Below are positions 8,621-21,319 of a DNA stretch of 45,907 bases, piece after piece. The position numbers and the translations under genes are program-made. Positions within the stretch are counted from its first letter, which is position 1. Every line of letters begins with the position of its first letter. The stretch is from Acidobacteriaceae bacterium. GTDB taxonomy: Bacteria > Acidobacteriota > Terriglobia > Bryobacterales > Bryobacteraceae. The notes beneath the pieces are model-generated. The model made no database searches, had not been told where the DNA came from, and saw only the letters and a program-made list of their open reading frames with translations. The stretch covers positions 1 to 45,907 of the forward strand of contig CAJCIT010000011.1 in NCBI GenBank assembly GCA_903970405.1, written 5' to 3'.

Positions 8621-10120
8621 CTAGCGCTGTGTTTGCGGCCCCGCGCTCGAGTCGAGAGCCGAGCGGTCTGTGCACCGCGGGCACGTCGCCACAAAGAGCC
8701 GGAGATCTTGAGTGACTACCATCACTGGGGCTGCTGAATCGATGGGAAAGGCGTCCTCCCAGAAATCGAGGAACGGGTGAAGTTGGGCCGCCGGCGTGTA
8801 GTAATGGAACTGCGGCATCATCACTTGGGGTATGACCACTGGAACTGCGCCTTGGATGCGGACGCGGCTGAAAGCAAGGCGCAGCTCCGGATTGTCACTG
8901 GGGCGGTGGCTCTGGACGGCGACCCACGACGATATGCCGATCAGCGCAACGATTGTGACCACCGCAACGTTGCGCAACGCAGGACGAAGCCGGGCCAGTT
9001 GGGCTGCGATCGTCCACGCCGCGATCGTTTCGAGCGCCGCCATAAACGGTGTGGAGTAGCGCGGGCCTTCGGCGTTGACCTTGGCCAAGGTCAGAAGCAT
9101 CAGTCCACCGAACCAGACGAAGGGCTCCACGGCGCGGGCTTCGACACCGCGGCGATTACGAATCAATAGGACGATGCCAGCCCCAATGAGCAGCCATTCC
9201 ACCGGCGTGAGCAGGAAGCGAAGGCGCCAGGTTCCGAGGAAACCGATATCGCCCCACGGCGCCTTCCGGAAAACGGCCAGGTAGGCCATGAATAGGTAGG
9301 CCTTCGCGGCATTCAACTTAAGAATTGCCGCTGGCCAGAGAAGCAGAACCGTGGCTAGGAAGATAGCAAGCGAGCGCCCCGCGAACTTCCAATCGAGCAA
9401 AAGCGCCTGACGCTTCCGCCACGCGCAAATGAGCAGGGTGGCGATCAGCACGAACGTTACTTCCATCGTGCAAAAAGCGATGCCAGCCGCGGCTACGGCG
9501 TAGTACCAATCGGAGCGCTTCCCTTCCACCATAACTTTGGCGAGAAGGGCTAGCGCCGCCAGGTAAAACAAGACGAACGTCAAGTGAGGCGCCACCTCGT
9601 TCGTATACAGGTGGACCGGGCTCCACAGAATCAGGGAGGCGCCTAACACCGCGGCGATGGGGCCCGAGTCAGGCGGCAGGATGCGAAGACTGGCGATGGC
9701 GATGAGCAGGGCGGACAGGATGGGGAACAGAAGACTCCACCAGCGAAGCGTTTGCTCGTTCTGGGTGAAGCGAGTAAGCAAGCCGAGCCAATACCAGTAG
9801 ACCGGCCCGTGCCAGTGGCGGTAGACATCTGGGTCATCGACGGCGCGGGCAGCGCGGGATAGAGCGAGGCGTTGCTTCTGATCGAGTCCACGGCCGAGCC
9901 CGGTGCGAACGTAATCGATGAGGGACATCGACTTGGCGTCGGTCCACTGGGCGAGCGCCGGGAAGCCGGCGGCATACATATAATCCGATTCGTCGTAGCC
10001 GAAGGGGGCGGGCGAGATCCGATAAGAAATGAGGCTGGCCGCAGCGGCAACGATAAGGAGAAAGACCAGTAGATATTTCGCCAACGCCAGCATTGACATC
10101 CCGTGGACCGATTCTCGCAT
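8621..10120 (-). CDS. Polytopic membrane glycosyltransferase-like protein (GT-C/PMT-like)
   Basis: This membrane protein of about 499 residues has roughly ten to twelve hydrophobic segments. The first membrane helix is followed by an acidic FGYDESDY motif, and a later HWHGPVYWYW segment lies in the same periplasmic loop. Both are typical of GT-C glycosyltransferases of the ArnT/PMT class that use polyprenyl-phosphate sugars. The frame extends upstream to 10363, but that extension is Pro/Arg-rich, not hydrophobic, and would run into the divergent cupin gene. I therefore use the ATG at 10120; an ATG at 10099 is also possible. A CPRC pair lies near the C-terminus. Donor and acceptor are unknown. 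It could be a catalytically inactive relative. Confidence 0.7.
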   Translation of the reverse strand: MRESVHGMSMLALAKYLLVFLLIVAAAASLISYRISPAPFGYDESDYMYAAGFPALAQWTDAKSMSLIDYVRTGLGRGLDQKQRLALSRAARAVDDPDVYRHWHGPVYWYWLGLLTRFTQNEQTLRWWSLLFPILSALLIAIASLRILPPDSGPIAAVLGASLILWSPVHLYTNEVAPHLTFVLFYLAALALLAKVMVEGKRSDWYYAVAAAGIAFCTMEVTFVLIATLLICAWRKRQALLLDWKFAGRSLAIFLATVLLLWPAAILKLNAAKAYLFMAYLAVFRKAPWGDIGFLGTWRLRFLLTPVEWLLIGAGIVLLIRNRRGVEARAVEPFVWFGGLMLLTLAKVNAEGPRYSTPFMAALETIAAWTIAAQLARLRPALRNVAVVTIVALIGISSWVAVQSHRPSDNPELRLAFSRVRIQGAVPVVIPQVMMPQFHYYTPAAQLHPFLDFWEDAFPIDSAAPVMVVTQDLRLFVATCPRCTDRSALDSSAGPQTQR

Positions 10121-10161
10121 TGCGGCCTGAGCGAGCCGATGGAGGACAGCGTTACGCTGGA

Positions 10162-10647
10162 ATGGTGGCCGAAACGGTTTCAGAGAGTTCAGTGGACTGG
10201 AAGGGTAACGGTCTGCGAATCGTAAGAAGCGGCGAGTTGGATACCAATACACCGCAGAGTGAGGGCATGACCCGCGCCGAAGCCATCTCTTTCGCGCGAG
10301 TGGGGGCTCGGAAGCTGTGGGCCGGTACGGTGGTTGTGGAACCGCGCATCCAAACGGGCCCACACCATCACGGCGAGTTGGAAACGGTCATTTACGTAGT
10401 GAGTGGCCGGGCGCGCTTCCGGTGGGGCGACCGTCTGGAGTTTATCGACGAGGCGGGACCGGGCGATTTCGTGTATGTTCCGCCATTCGTTCCTCATCAG
10501 GAGCTGAACGCCAAAGAGGACCAGCCGGTGGTGGCGGTGCTGGTGCGGAGCGGCCAGGAGCCGGTGGTGGTGAACCTGGACATTCCGAATCCGGAGCCGT
10601 ATCCTGAAACGCCGGCGATCGATCCATTTCACAAGAAGCGGCATTGA
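10162..10647 (+). CDS. Cupin-domain protein
   Basis: This is a small single-domain cupin of about 161 residues. The metal-binding motif is visible as GPHHHGELETVIYVVSG, giving the His-His-Glu ligands of cupin motif 1, followed by a PGDFVYVPPFVPHQ segment that supplies the motif 2 His. The start at 10162 is chosen because an upstream in-frame ATG adds a low-complexity extension that overlaps the promoter of the divergent gene. Single-domain cupins include dioxygenases, isomerases and sugar-binding proteins, so the activity cannot be assigned. It is divergent from the GT-C-like gene with 41 bases between starts. Confidence 0.82.
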   Translation: MVAETVSESSVDWKGNGLRIVRSGELDTNTPQSEGMTRAEAISFARVGARKLWAGTVVVEPRIQTGPHHHGELETVIYVVSGRARFRWGDRLEFIDEAGPGDFVYVPPFVPHQELNAKEDQPVVAVLVRSGQEPVVVNLDIPNPEPYPETPAIDPFHKKRH

Positions 10648-10926
10648 TGCGGCCGATCTCCAGGTTCCTCGCGCGCAGCGATTCCGGCGCTCGTTCCATC
10701 GTTGGCGCGTATTCAAGCTCCGCTTGCTGCGACCGGGAGACCTTCTTCTGAACCGCGCGCGTCAGCACGCGGACCGTGACCCAGCGGAACCGTTCACCAT
10801 GAGCCCTACGCAGGACAGCCATCAATACCAGCGCCTGCTTATTTGCGAAGGGAAATAGGACAGGGCGTTGGTCCGCTGCTTCGCGCGCGGTTCAGAATCA
10901 CGCGCTGTTCTTCAACGAGGAACCCA
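10648..10926. other. Intergenic region, no supported gene
   Basis: This stretch lies between the cupin gene and the hairpin beyond the subtilase gene. A minus-strand frame here (around 10650-10825) reads as Arg-rich protein without a ribosome binding site and continues antisense into the cupin gene, so I do not call it. It may be a decayed gene or just spacer. Confidence 0.4.
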
Positions 10927-10968
10927 GGATAACCAAGGACGCCGTCCGGGCCCCGCCCTTGGTTATCC
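10927..10968 (-). terminator. Hairpin downstream of subtilase gene
   Basis: Perfect 12-base arms, GGATAACCAAGG at 10927-10938 and its complement at 10957-10968, enclose an 18-base GC-rich loop. It begins 9 bases beyond the stop of the leftward subtilase gene, so it is the likely terminator. There is no marked T-run. Confidence 0.7.
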
Positions 10969-10976
10969 CCCTGTTA

Positions 10977-12719
10977 CTAAGGCGTAACTGTGAAAACGGT
11001 ATCTGAGTCCGAGGTGGAAGAATCGGTTCCCCATACACCCTGCGTTCCCCACACACCTTGGGTTCCCCACACACCCTGCGTTCCCCAAATCACCTGAAAG
11101 CCCGAGTCTGTACTGGCGCCCCACACGCTTTGGCTCCCGACGACGGTATTATTCGAGGTAACAACCGAAGTTCCCCAAACTGTTTGAGTTCCCCATGCTC
11201 CCCTCGTGCCGGCCCCGGCTTGACCGTGCGCTACGTCAGTGTCATTCCAGGTAGAGGAGGGATCGAAGACAAGAGACACAGTACCGGACGCCGCGTTGTA
11301 CTGGGCAACCGGTGACAGTGCTGTGCCGGTGGCAAGATCCTGATTGGCGAGCGCCGCCGCCAAGTCCAGGTATCCGGCCCCGACGGTCAGCATGTCGTAT
11401 TGACTCACGAACACTTGACCGGTGACTGGATCCACCGCCGTGCTTGACGCGGGGAACGTCTTGTAGGCGGTCTTCATCAAGCGCGCCTTAACCTGATCGG
11501 GCGTCAGCGACGGATGGCCTTGCAACATGTCGGCCACGGCCCCACTGACCACGGGCGTCGCCATGCTGGTCCCATTTAACATGAGGAAACTCGTTGACGC
11601 CGCCGTACTACCTGTTTGTTGGTAATAAGATAGCGGAACCGCGTTGGCGGAATTACTCGCCAGCGTCGAACCGGGGGCCAGAAGTGAGACCACATGATTG
11701 CCAGGCGCGACGATGTCGGGTTTCACGATCTCGTCGATAGCTGTAGGACCCTTTGAGCTGTAACTGGCGATCAGGTCGTCCGTGCGCGGATATGTTCCCA
11801 TGGCCTTCATCGCGCCCACAGTGATGACATGGGGATCGTTGCCGGGCGATTCGATAGTTCCATAACCGTTCGTTCCCTCCGAATTGTCCCGCCCGTCGTT
11901 GCCGGCAGCCACCACCACCACGATCCCCGCCTTCCAAGCAGCTTCCACCGCCTGGCACAAAGGATCCAGTTTGTAACTCTCATAAGCCGGTCGCCCCAAT
12001 GAAAGATTGATGACGCGTATGTTGTATTGCTGCTTCAGCGCGATAGCCCGGTCAATCGCAGCGATCACCGTGCTGTCCGTACTCGCGCCGTTCATATCGA
12101 GAACACGTAGATTGATCAAAGACGCGTTCGGGGCGATTCCAACGAAAGATCGCTTACAGCCCGGACAATCGGAAGCGGTTCCATTCGATCCGATAATCCC
12201 CGCGACGTGCGTGCCGTGGCCGTATTGATCCGCTCCATTGCCGCCGGTAAAGTCCTGCGTGTAGACGACACGCGGCAATATGCCAAGAAGGCCGCTCAGG
12301 TTCGGGCTCAGGTCGATGCCGCTGTCGATCACCGCAACGCCCACTCCGTTGCCCGTTAGATTGTTCTGCCATGCGGCGGTAGAGTTCACAGCCGCCGCGG
12401 AATAGTCAAGTTTGCCCGTCACTACACGATCTGGAGAGATATATAAAACGTTAGGATCGTTTGCCAAGCTGGATAATCCCGATACCGGTATGGTGTAAGA
12501 AGCTGCATTAACAAGGCCCAACACTTGATTCAGTACGCCCTGCAGCAAAGTCGCGAGGATGAGCGAACTGGTCGGAGGAGGCTGATTGTATTGGACGATG
12601 ACTCTAGCGCTTGAATTCGGATCGGCGGATTGTAAGTCCGGCGAAATCTTTGAGGTTCCGGCGAACGCTCCGATACTACAAACAAAACAGAGGACTAAGG
12701 ACTTAAGATATTTCCTCAT
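10977..12719 (-). CDS. Secreted subtilisin-like serine protease (S8) with C-terminal WGT repeats
   Basis: The 580-residue exported protease starts at the ATG at 12719, which has an AAGGA ribosome binding site and begins a clean signal peptide (residues 1-20). Residues 30-105 resemble an inhibitor-I9-like propeptide. The catalytic triad is D132 (VIDSGID), H168 (YGHGTH) and S385 (NGTSMATP), with the oxyanion Asn at about 274 (AAGND). A CPGC pair lies between His and Ser. The last 80 residues carry repeated VWGTQ/VWGTS units, four of them in near-identical tandem. Such Trp-Gly-Thr tails are known on acidobacterial S8 proteases and may form a surface-anchoring or beta-structured stalk. It probably degrades external protein. 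The gene is divergent from the hybrid sensor kinase gene. Confidence 0.93.
   Translation of the reverse strand: MRKYLKSLVLCFVCSIGAFAGTSKISPDLQSADPNSSARVIVQYNQPPPTSSLILATLLQGVLNQVLGLVNAASYTIPVSGLSSLANDPNVLYISPDRVVTGKLDYSAAAVNSTAAWQNNLTGNGVGVAVIDSGIDLSPNLSGLLGILPRVVYTQDFTGGNGADQYGHGTHVAGIIGSNGTASDCPGCKRSFVGIAPNASLINLRVLDMNGASTDSTVIAAIDRAIALKQQYNIRVINLSLGRPAYESYKLDPLCQAVEAAWKAGIVVVVAAGNDGRDNSEGTNGYGTIESPGNDPHVITVGAMKAMGTYPRTDDLIASYSSKGPTAIDEIVKPDIVAPGNHVVSLLAPGSTLASNSANAVPLSYYQQTGSTAASTSFLMLNGTSMATPVVSGAVADMLQGHPSLTPDQVKARLMKTAYKTFPASSTAVDPVTGQVFVSQYDMLTVGAGYLDLAAALANQDLATGTALSPVAQYNAASGTVSLVFDPSSTWNDTDVAHGQAGAGTRGAWGTQTVWGTSVVTSNNTVVGSQSVWGASTDSGFQVIWGTQGVWGTQGVWGTQGVWGTDSSTSDSDTVFTVTP
11026..11097 (-). 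repeat. 18-base tandem repeat encoding WGTQGV units
   Basis: Four 18-base units start at 11026, 11044, 11062 and 11080, each beginning GTTCCCCA on the plus strand. On the coding strand each gives a six-residue WGTQGV-type unit of the subtilase C-terminus. The fourth unit is more diverged. Copy number is likely to vary between strains by slippage. Confidence 0.85.
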
Positions 12720-12873
12720 GCACAATTCCTTTTCTGAAAGCCGCTTCCGGTTTGTGCCCGTGACGCGTTCAGAGATGAGTATCGGAAAATTCCGAGTCGG
12801 GGTGAATTCTGAGCATTGCTTGTAGTACCAGGAACCCATTAATGCCCTGCTCAAAAAGGGTCGATGTGTCAGT

Positions 12874-12892
12874 GTCAAGTCTTGAGCTTGAC
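12874..12892. promoter_or_regulatory. Inverted repeat in divergent promoter region
   Basis: GTCAAG at 12874-12879 pairs with CTTGAC at 12887-12892 around 7 bases. It lies between the divergent subtilase (start 12719) and sensor kinase (start 12910) genes, so it may be an operator for either. The arms are short and the call is weak. Confidence 0.3.
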
Positions 12893-12909
12893 GTGTGTTC
12901 CACAAAAGC

Positions 12910-17091
<4,182 letters not shown>

Positions 17092-17117
17092 CGGGTGGCC
17101 GGCGCGTTTGCGCCACC

Positions 17118-17408
17118 GTATCCGAGCAGGCAAAAAAGAAAGATCGTCGCTTTGCTGTGAGCGCGGTGGAACGCGAGATCCACGGCGTCAAGGAAAGCGT
17201 CGACGGCAAGCTCGACCAGTTGATGGTCCGCTTTGACAATCAGGCGGTGCGTCTCGACCGGCAAGCGGCTTGCTTCAAGTCGGAAGCCGCTGGACATCGC
17301 GCATGAACGAATGGGCTGAAAAGATGGATGAGGCGATGGAAGAAAAGGACAAGCAGATCTCGGCGTTGACTGAGCGCATTGAGAAACTGGAGAACGGGCG
17401 GGGGGCCT
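17118..17408 (+). pseudogene. Remnant or frameshifted small coiled-coil protein
   Basis: Two overlapping frames both read as charged coiled-coil protein. The first (17118-17306) contains ERE-HGVKESVDGKLDQL-like heptads and stops at a TGA that overlaps an ATG (17303). The second, from 17303, continues with KMDEAMEEKDKQ and LTERIEKLEN before drifting into low-quality sequence. The frame change in mid-coil, and the lack of a normal start codon upstream of the first frame, suggest a decayed gene. An authentic ATGA-coupled pair of very small proteins is less likely. Function unknown. Confidence 0.35.
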
Positions 17409-17576
17409 GACATTGACCCTGGCCCTGATGTCAGTTTTCCCGAAGCGCGCTTACCGGTGGGGCTGGCCGACGGCTGCAAGATTTCCGTGCCATGAGCGAG
17501 AGGCAATGTCGAAACCGGGCTCCTTCCCGCCCGACCTCTCGTCAACCGAAGCGCCTCTCCGCCCTATACTGATCTT

Positions 17577-18509
17577 GTGTCACCTCGCCAGTTTGCCGCT
17601 CAGTTAAAGGGTGTCTTCGGCTTTCCGGTCACCCCGTTCCGGCGCGATCTTTCTTTGGACCTTGAGGCCCTCACTCGCAATGTGGACGAGATGGCCTCGT
17701 ATCCCTTCTGTGCAATGGTCGCCGCCGGCGGCACCGGCGAATTGTATTCGCTGACGCCGGATGAAGTGGAGGCCGTTGTCCATGCCACTGTGAAAGCGGT
17801 GAATGGCCGGATGCCGGTTGTGGCGGGCACCGGTTTCAATGCCGCGCTCGGCGCCGACATCGCCCGGCGTGCAGAACAAGCGGGCGCTGCGGCGATTCTT
17901 ATTCTTCCGCCTTATTACATAGCGAGCCCTGAGAGCGGATTGTTCGCTTATTACCAAGCGATCGGCGCGGCCACCGCGTTGCCTTTGATGATCTATAGCC
18001 GCGATTGGGCCGTCTTTACTCCGGAGATGGTGGCGCGTCTGGCGGACCGCCTGCCGAACCTGGTGGCGTGGAAAGACGGGCAGGGCGATGTCCGCAGGCT
18101 GCAGCGCATCATGAACCACAACGGCGACCGCTTGGCGTGGTTTGGAGGGCTTGGCGACGATTGCGCCCCCGGCTACTTCGCCGTCGGTGTGCAGGCGTAC
18201 ACATCGAGTATTTCGAACATCGCCCCGCGGCTTTCGCTGGACCTCGCTGAGGCCGGGATGGCGCGCGATTTTGAACGGCTCAACCGGCTGATGGGGCGCT
18301 ACGTTCATCCGCTTTACGCATTGCGCGAACGGGCCAAAGGGTACGAGGTGGCGGCGATGAAGGCGGCGATGGCGATTCTTGGGTTGCCGGCGGGTCCGGT
18401 GCGTCCGCCGCTGATGGACTGCAAGCCGGAGGATATAGCGGATTTGGAGCGGCTAATGGAGATCTATAGTGAGGTGCGGCGGGAATCGCGGCTCGAGGTG
18501 AGGCAATAA
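17577..18509 (+). CDS. kdgD: 5-dehydro-4-deoxyglucarate dehydratase (DHDPS superfamily)
   Basis: This cytoplasmic enzyme removes water and CO2 from 5-dehydro-4-deoxyglucarate to give 2,5-dioxopentanoate. The 310-residue TIM-barrel protein shows the DapA/NanA-superfamily motifs: FPVTPF near the N-terminus, GGTGE at 51-55, Tyr140 in IYSRD and the Schiff-base Lys166 in VAWKDG. The IYSRD and KDG contexts and the final GPVRPPL block match the kdgD subfamily rather than DapA. GTG at 17577 is the start. It ends 17 bases before the galactarate dehydratase gene, which makes its substrate, and this strongly supports the assignment. No strong ribosome binding site is evident. Confidence 0.88.
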   Translation: MSPRQFAAQLKGVFGFPVTPFRRDLSLDLEALTRNVDEMASYPFCAMVAAGGTGELYSLTPDEVEAVVHATVKAVNGRMPVVAGTGFNAALGADIARRAEQAGAAAILILPPYYIASPESGLFAYYQAIGAATALPLMIYSRDWAVFTPEMVARLADRLPNLVAWKDGQGDVRRLQRIMNHNGDRLAWFGGLGDDCAPGYFAVGVQAYTSSISNIAPRLSLDLAEAGMARDFERLNRLMGRYVHPLYALRERAKGYEVAAMKAAMAILGLPAGPVRPPLMDCKPEDIADLERLMEIYSEVRRESRLEVRQ

Positions 18510-18526
18510 CGCCCGCCCGCGCACCG

Positions 18527-20059
18527 ATGACGCCGCTTTTTCTCAGAATTAATCCCGCCGACAACGTCGCGATTGCGATCCCTGCCGAGGGCATCGGGTA
18601 CGGAATGGAGTTCGAAGGAATCGCGGCGCGCGAATTCATTCCCCAGGCACACAAGATTGTCACCGCGCCCATCGAAGCAGGCCAGTCCGTGGTTCGCTAT
18701 GGCCAGACCATCGGCATCGCGAATCGGGATTTGCGGCTCGGCTCGAGAATCTGGGAAGACGACGTCCGGCTGCCCGTCGCGCCGAGCCTCGATCATTTGC
18801 CCCTCTCTACCGCCGTGCCGGAGCCGCTGCCTCCCCTCGAAGGCTTCACGTTTCAGGGTTACCGGAACGCGGATGGCAGTGTGGGAACGCGCAACGTTCT
18901 CGCCATCGCCACCACAGTGCAGTGCGTGGCCCCCACGGTCGATTACGCGGTGAAGCGGCTGAAGAGCGAGGTGTTGCCGCACTTCCCGAATGTGGATGAC
19001 ATCGTCGCGTTGACGCACTCCTATGGATGCGGTGTAGCGATCGATGCCCCGGGCGCGGCGATTCCTATCCGGACGCTGCGTCACATCAGCCTGCATGCCA
19101 ACGCAGGTGCATGGCCGCTGGTGGTCAGTCTTGGTTGTGAGAAATTGCAGCCCGAGCGCCTGTTCCGCTCGGACTCCACCGCCGGCGCTCCCCTGCCCGT
19201 GCTCGAAAGCGGCAATGTGGTCCGATTGCAATCGGAGCCCGGCTTCGCAGCAACGGTCTCCGCCATCATGCAGGCAGCGGAACGGCGATTAGGGCAACTG
19301 AATTGCCGGTACCGCGAGCCCTGCCCTGCTTCCGAGCTGGTGGTGGGGCTGCAATGTGGAGGCAGCGACGCTTTCTCCGGCGTCACATGCAACCCGGCGG
19401 TTGGGTATGCGGCCGATCTGCTGGTGCGCGCGGGCGCTACGGTGCTTTTCTCGGAGGTGACGGAAGTCCGCGACGCCATTCACCTGCTGACGCCGCGCGC
19501 CGCCACGCCTGCCATTGCGCGCGACCTGATTCGTGAGATGCGCTGGTATGACGAGTATCTGGCTCGCGGCGGCGCGGACCGCAGCGCCAATCCGACGCCG
19601 GGTAACAAGCGCGGCGGTCTGGCGAATGTGGTTGAGAAGGCGCTCGGTTCTATCGCCAAGGCAGGAAGCACGGCGATTCGCTCGGTCGCGACCCACGGGG
19701 AGAAGGCCTCGACGCGTGGCTTGGTGTTCGCCGCCACGCCGGCCAGCGACTTCATTTGCGGCGCACAGCAATTGACATCGATGAATCTGCATGTATTCAC
19801 GACAGGCGAAGGCAGCCCTTACGGCCTGGCAATGGTGCCGGTCATTAAGGTCTCGTCACGCACTTCACTCGCCGAACGGTGGCCGGACCTGATTGACTTC
19901 GATGCCGGCATCATCGCAACCGGCGCGGCGAGTGTTGAGGAAACGGGACGGCAATTGTTCCGCCTGCTGCTGGATGTCGCCAGTGGCCGGAAAACCTGGG
20001 CGCAACACTGGGGGCTGGCGAATGCGCTGGCGCTGTTTAATCCCGGTCCCGTGACGTAG
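18527..20059 (+). CDS. garD: Galactarate dehydratase (UxaA/GarD family)
   Basis: This enzyme dehydrates galactarate (meso-galactaric acid) to 5-dehydro-4-deoxyglucarate, the substrate of the preceding gene product. The 510-residue length fits. The N-terminal SAF-like domain contains [11 protein letters not shown] linker follows, then the catalytic UxaA domain with [22 protein letters not shown], a [11 protein letters not shown] segment, and [12 protein letters not shown] in the C-terminal half. The cysteines in these motifs fit the iron-dependent family. Altronate dehydratase is the main alternative; the neighbouring kdgD-type gene favours galactarate. The dioxopentanoate dehydrogenase and any transporter are not in this window. 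Confidence 0.88.
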   Translation: MTPLFLRINPADNVAIAIPAEGIGYGMEFEGIAAREFIPQAHKIVTAPIEAGQSVVRYGQTIGIANRDLRLGSRIWEDDVRLPVAPSLDHLPLSTAVPEPLPPLEGFTFQGYRNADGSVGTRNVLAIATTVQCVAPTVDYAVKRLKSEVLPHFPNVDDIVALTHSYGCGVAIDAPGAAIPIRTLRHISLHANAGAWPLVVSLGCEKLQPERLFRSDSTAGAPLPVLESGNVVRLQSEPGFAATVSAIMQAAERRLGQLNCRYREPCPASELVVGLQCGGSDAFSGVTCNPAVGYAADLLVRAGATVLFSEVTEVRDAIHLLTPRAATPAIARDLIREMRWYDEYLARGGADRSANPTPGNKRGGLANVVEKALGSIAKAGSTAIRSVATHGEKASTRGLVFAATPASDFICGAQQLTSMNLHVFTTGEGSPYGLAMVPVIKVSSRTSLAERWPDLIDFDAGIIATGAASVEETGRQLFRLLLDVASGRKTWAQHWGLANALALFNPGPVT

Positions 20060-20151
20060 GCTGACCAGCCCGCGCAAGAGTATCATGATGAGTGGAACGT
20101 GGGAGAATCGTGGCCCTGGCGCTTCAAACGATGGGCGGCGAAGGAGACAAA

Positions 20152-20619
20152 ATGCCAACCAAAACCGAGAACAAATTGACCCGTCAGAAACTCGCTGACG
20201 CGCTGAATGAAGATCTGTCGCGCGAATATCAGGCGATTATTGCCTACGTGAACTATTCGCAGGTGCTCAAGGGCGCTTCCTACATGAACATAGCCGATGA
20301 ATTGACGGTTCATGCAAAAGAAGAGCTTGACCATGCGCTGCAGATTTCGAATTTCGTGGACTATTTGGGTGGAATGCCCTCTGTAACGCCAAAGCCGGTA
20401 AAGACCTCGGAGAAAGCGGAGGAGATGCTCCGTTTCGACCTCGATAATGAGACCGAGACGATCCGCCAGTACCGCCGCCGCGTCAAGCAGGCCGACGAAC
20501 TGAACGAATTTGCTATTGCGGAAGGCCTGCGCGAAATCCTGGTGCAGGAACAGGATCACTTGATTTCGCTGGCAACGGCGCTCGGTATAGACCCGCCCAA
20601 TCCCGGCATTGCCGACTAG
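20152..20619 (+). CDS. Ferritin-like di-iron protein (bacterioferritin type)
   Basis: This 155-residue four-helix-bundle protein carries di-iron ligands at E25 (REYQA), E58 and H61 (EELDH), a Glu near 100-102, and E133 and H136 (EQDH). The spacing fits a bacterioferritin-like or DUF-type ferritin domain. It probably stores iron or detoxifies peroxide in the cytoplasm; a heme-ligating Met is not obvious. The start at 20152 is set by an AAGGAG seven bases upstream, so the frame further upstream (from 20092) is not used. It stands alone, followed by a perfect inverted repeat. Confidence 0.85.
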   Translation: MPTKTENKLTRQKLADALNEDLSREYQAIIAYVNYSQVLKGASYMNIADELTVHAKEELDHALQISNFVDYLGGMPSVTPKPVKTSEKAEEMLRFDLDNETETIRQYRRRVKQADELNEFAIAEGLREILVQEQDHLISLATALGIDPPNPGIAD

Positions 20620-20671
20620 CAATGGCCCAAAAGAGGGTGACGCGGTTTGCCTAAGCCTCTTTGCGGCTTTG

Positions 20672-20719
20672 GCGACTTTGCGTGAACATCCCGGGCCCAG
20701 AGGTCTCCCGCAAAGTCGC
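20672..20719. terminator. Inverted repeat between convergent genes
   Basis: Perfect 11-base arms, GCGACTTTGCG at 20672-20682 and its complement at 20709-20719, enclose 26 bases. The element lies between the stops of the ferritin-like gene and a convergent small gene. It may be a bidirectional terminator or a REP-like element; related CTTTGCG runs just upstream suggest the latter. Confidence 0.45.
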
Positions 20720-20741
20720 AAAGAACGTATTGAAGTCCTGA

Positions 20742-20948
20742 CTAGTTCTTCCCTCTTATCAGCAGGAGCACACCGCCCAAAATAATGACGCCCCCTGCCA
20801 GAGGGGCGTAAGGAATGTGGTGTTCCTTTTCTCTTGTGGCGTGAATCGGTCCGATGTCCACAACTTTCTCCTGCGTCTTAAATCCAAACGCGCCCCAAAT
20901 CACAATTCCCAGGCCGATCACGATAAGAACGATTCCCAGTGCTTTCAC
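20742..20948 (-). CDS. Small two-helix membrane protein
   Basis: This predicted 68-residue inner-membrane protein has two hydrophobic helices (about residues 3-20 and 45-63). They flank a charged loop containing FKTQEKVVD and a His-rich stretch. It resembles the small DUF3185/DUF131-like membrane proteins, but I cannot fix the family. The start is a GTG at 20948 with GGAGG just upstream; an in-frame start further up (20987) would add an unlikely Gly-rich leader. A second tiny membrane-protein gene lies 129 bases upstream on the same strand. Confidence 0.65.
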   Translation of the reverse strand: MKALGIVLIVIGLGIVIWGAFGFKTQEKVVDIGPIHATREKEHHIPYAPLAGGVIILGGVLLLIRGKN

Positions 20949-21077
20949 CGAACCTCCCTCCCCCCTGCCGGGAGCAGCGACAACCACAGGTTACCTGAAG
21001 TCCGTGGCCAAAACGTCAAAGAATCTCCAGGGAAAGGATGTTCACCTCTCCCTGTATCGCGGTTTCGGCCCGCGCTA

Positions 21078-21155
21078 TTAGCGCCAGCGAGAGTATCCCC
21101 ACCCGCCGCCGCCTAGCAATAACAGCACTAAAAGAACAATCAGAATGGTTGTCAT
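21078..21155 (-). CDS. 25-residue membrane protein (DUF3309/lmo0937-like)
   Basis: This very short gene reads MTTILIVLLVLLLLGGGG followed by WGYSRWR and a TAA TAG double stop. One leucine-rich transmembrane helix is followed by a Gly run and an aromatic/basic tail. That is the layout of tiny stress-associated membrane proteins of the DUF3309 kind, though those are usually longer. A purine-rich AGAGGTAGGA precedes the ATG. The double stop, the ribosome binding site and the composition together make it credible. Confidence 0.65.
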   Translation of the reverse strand: MTTILIVLLVLLLLGGGGWGYSRWR

Positions 21156-21319
21156 TTCCTACCTCTTCTCCGTCTCCGGAAGTGCAGGTTGATGACCGAA
21201 CCGAAACCTATATGAATGTTCGCTCCGTCTCCACTCCTGTAACGGCATACGGTCACCTGACCATATCCAGTCAATTGTTTCATGCCGAATAAACTTTGTG
21301 TCCTTTGGGCGCCGTCTGT

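Noticed and set aside
10121..10363. Upstream extension of the GT-C-like gene to 10363
   Set aside because: The extension is Pro/Arg-rich, lacks hydrophobic segments, and runs antisense into the cupin coding region.
10442..10825. Minus-strand frame between the cupin and subtilase genes
   Set aside because: Half of it is antisense to the cupin gene, it has no ribosome binding site, and the non-overlapping part is Arg-rich without a domain.
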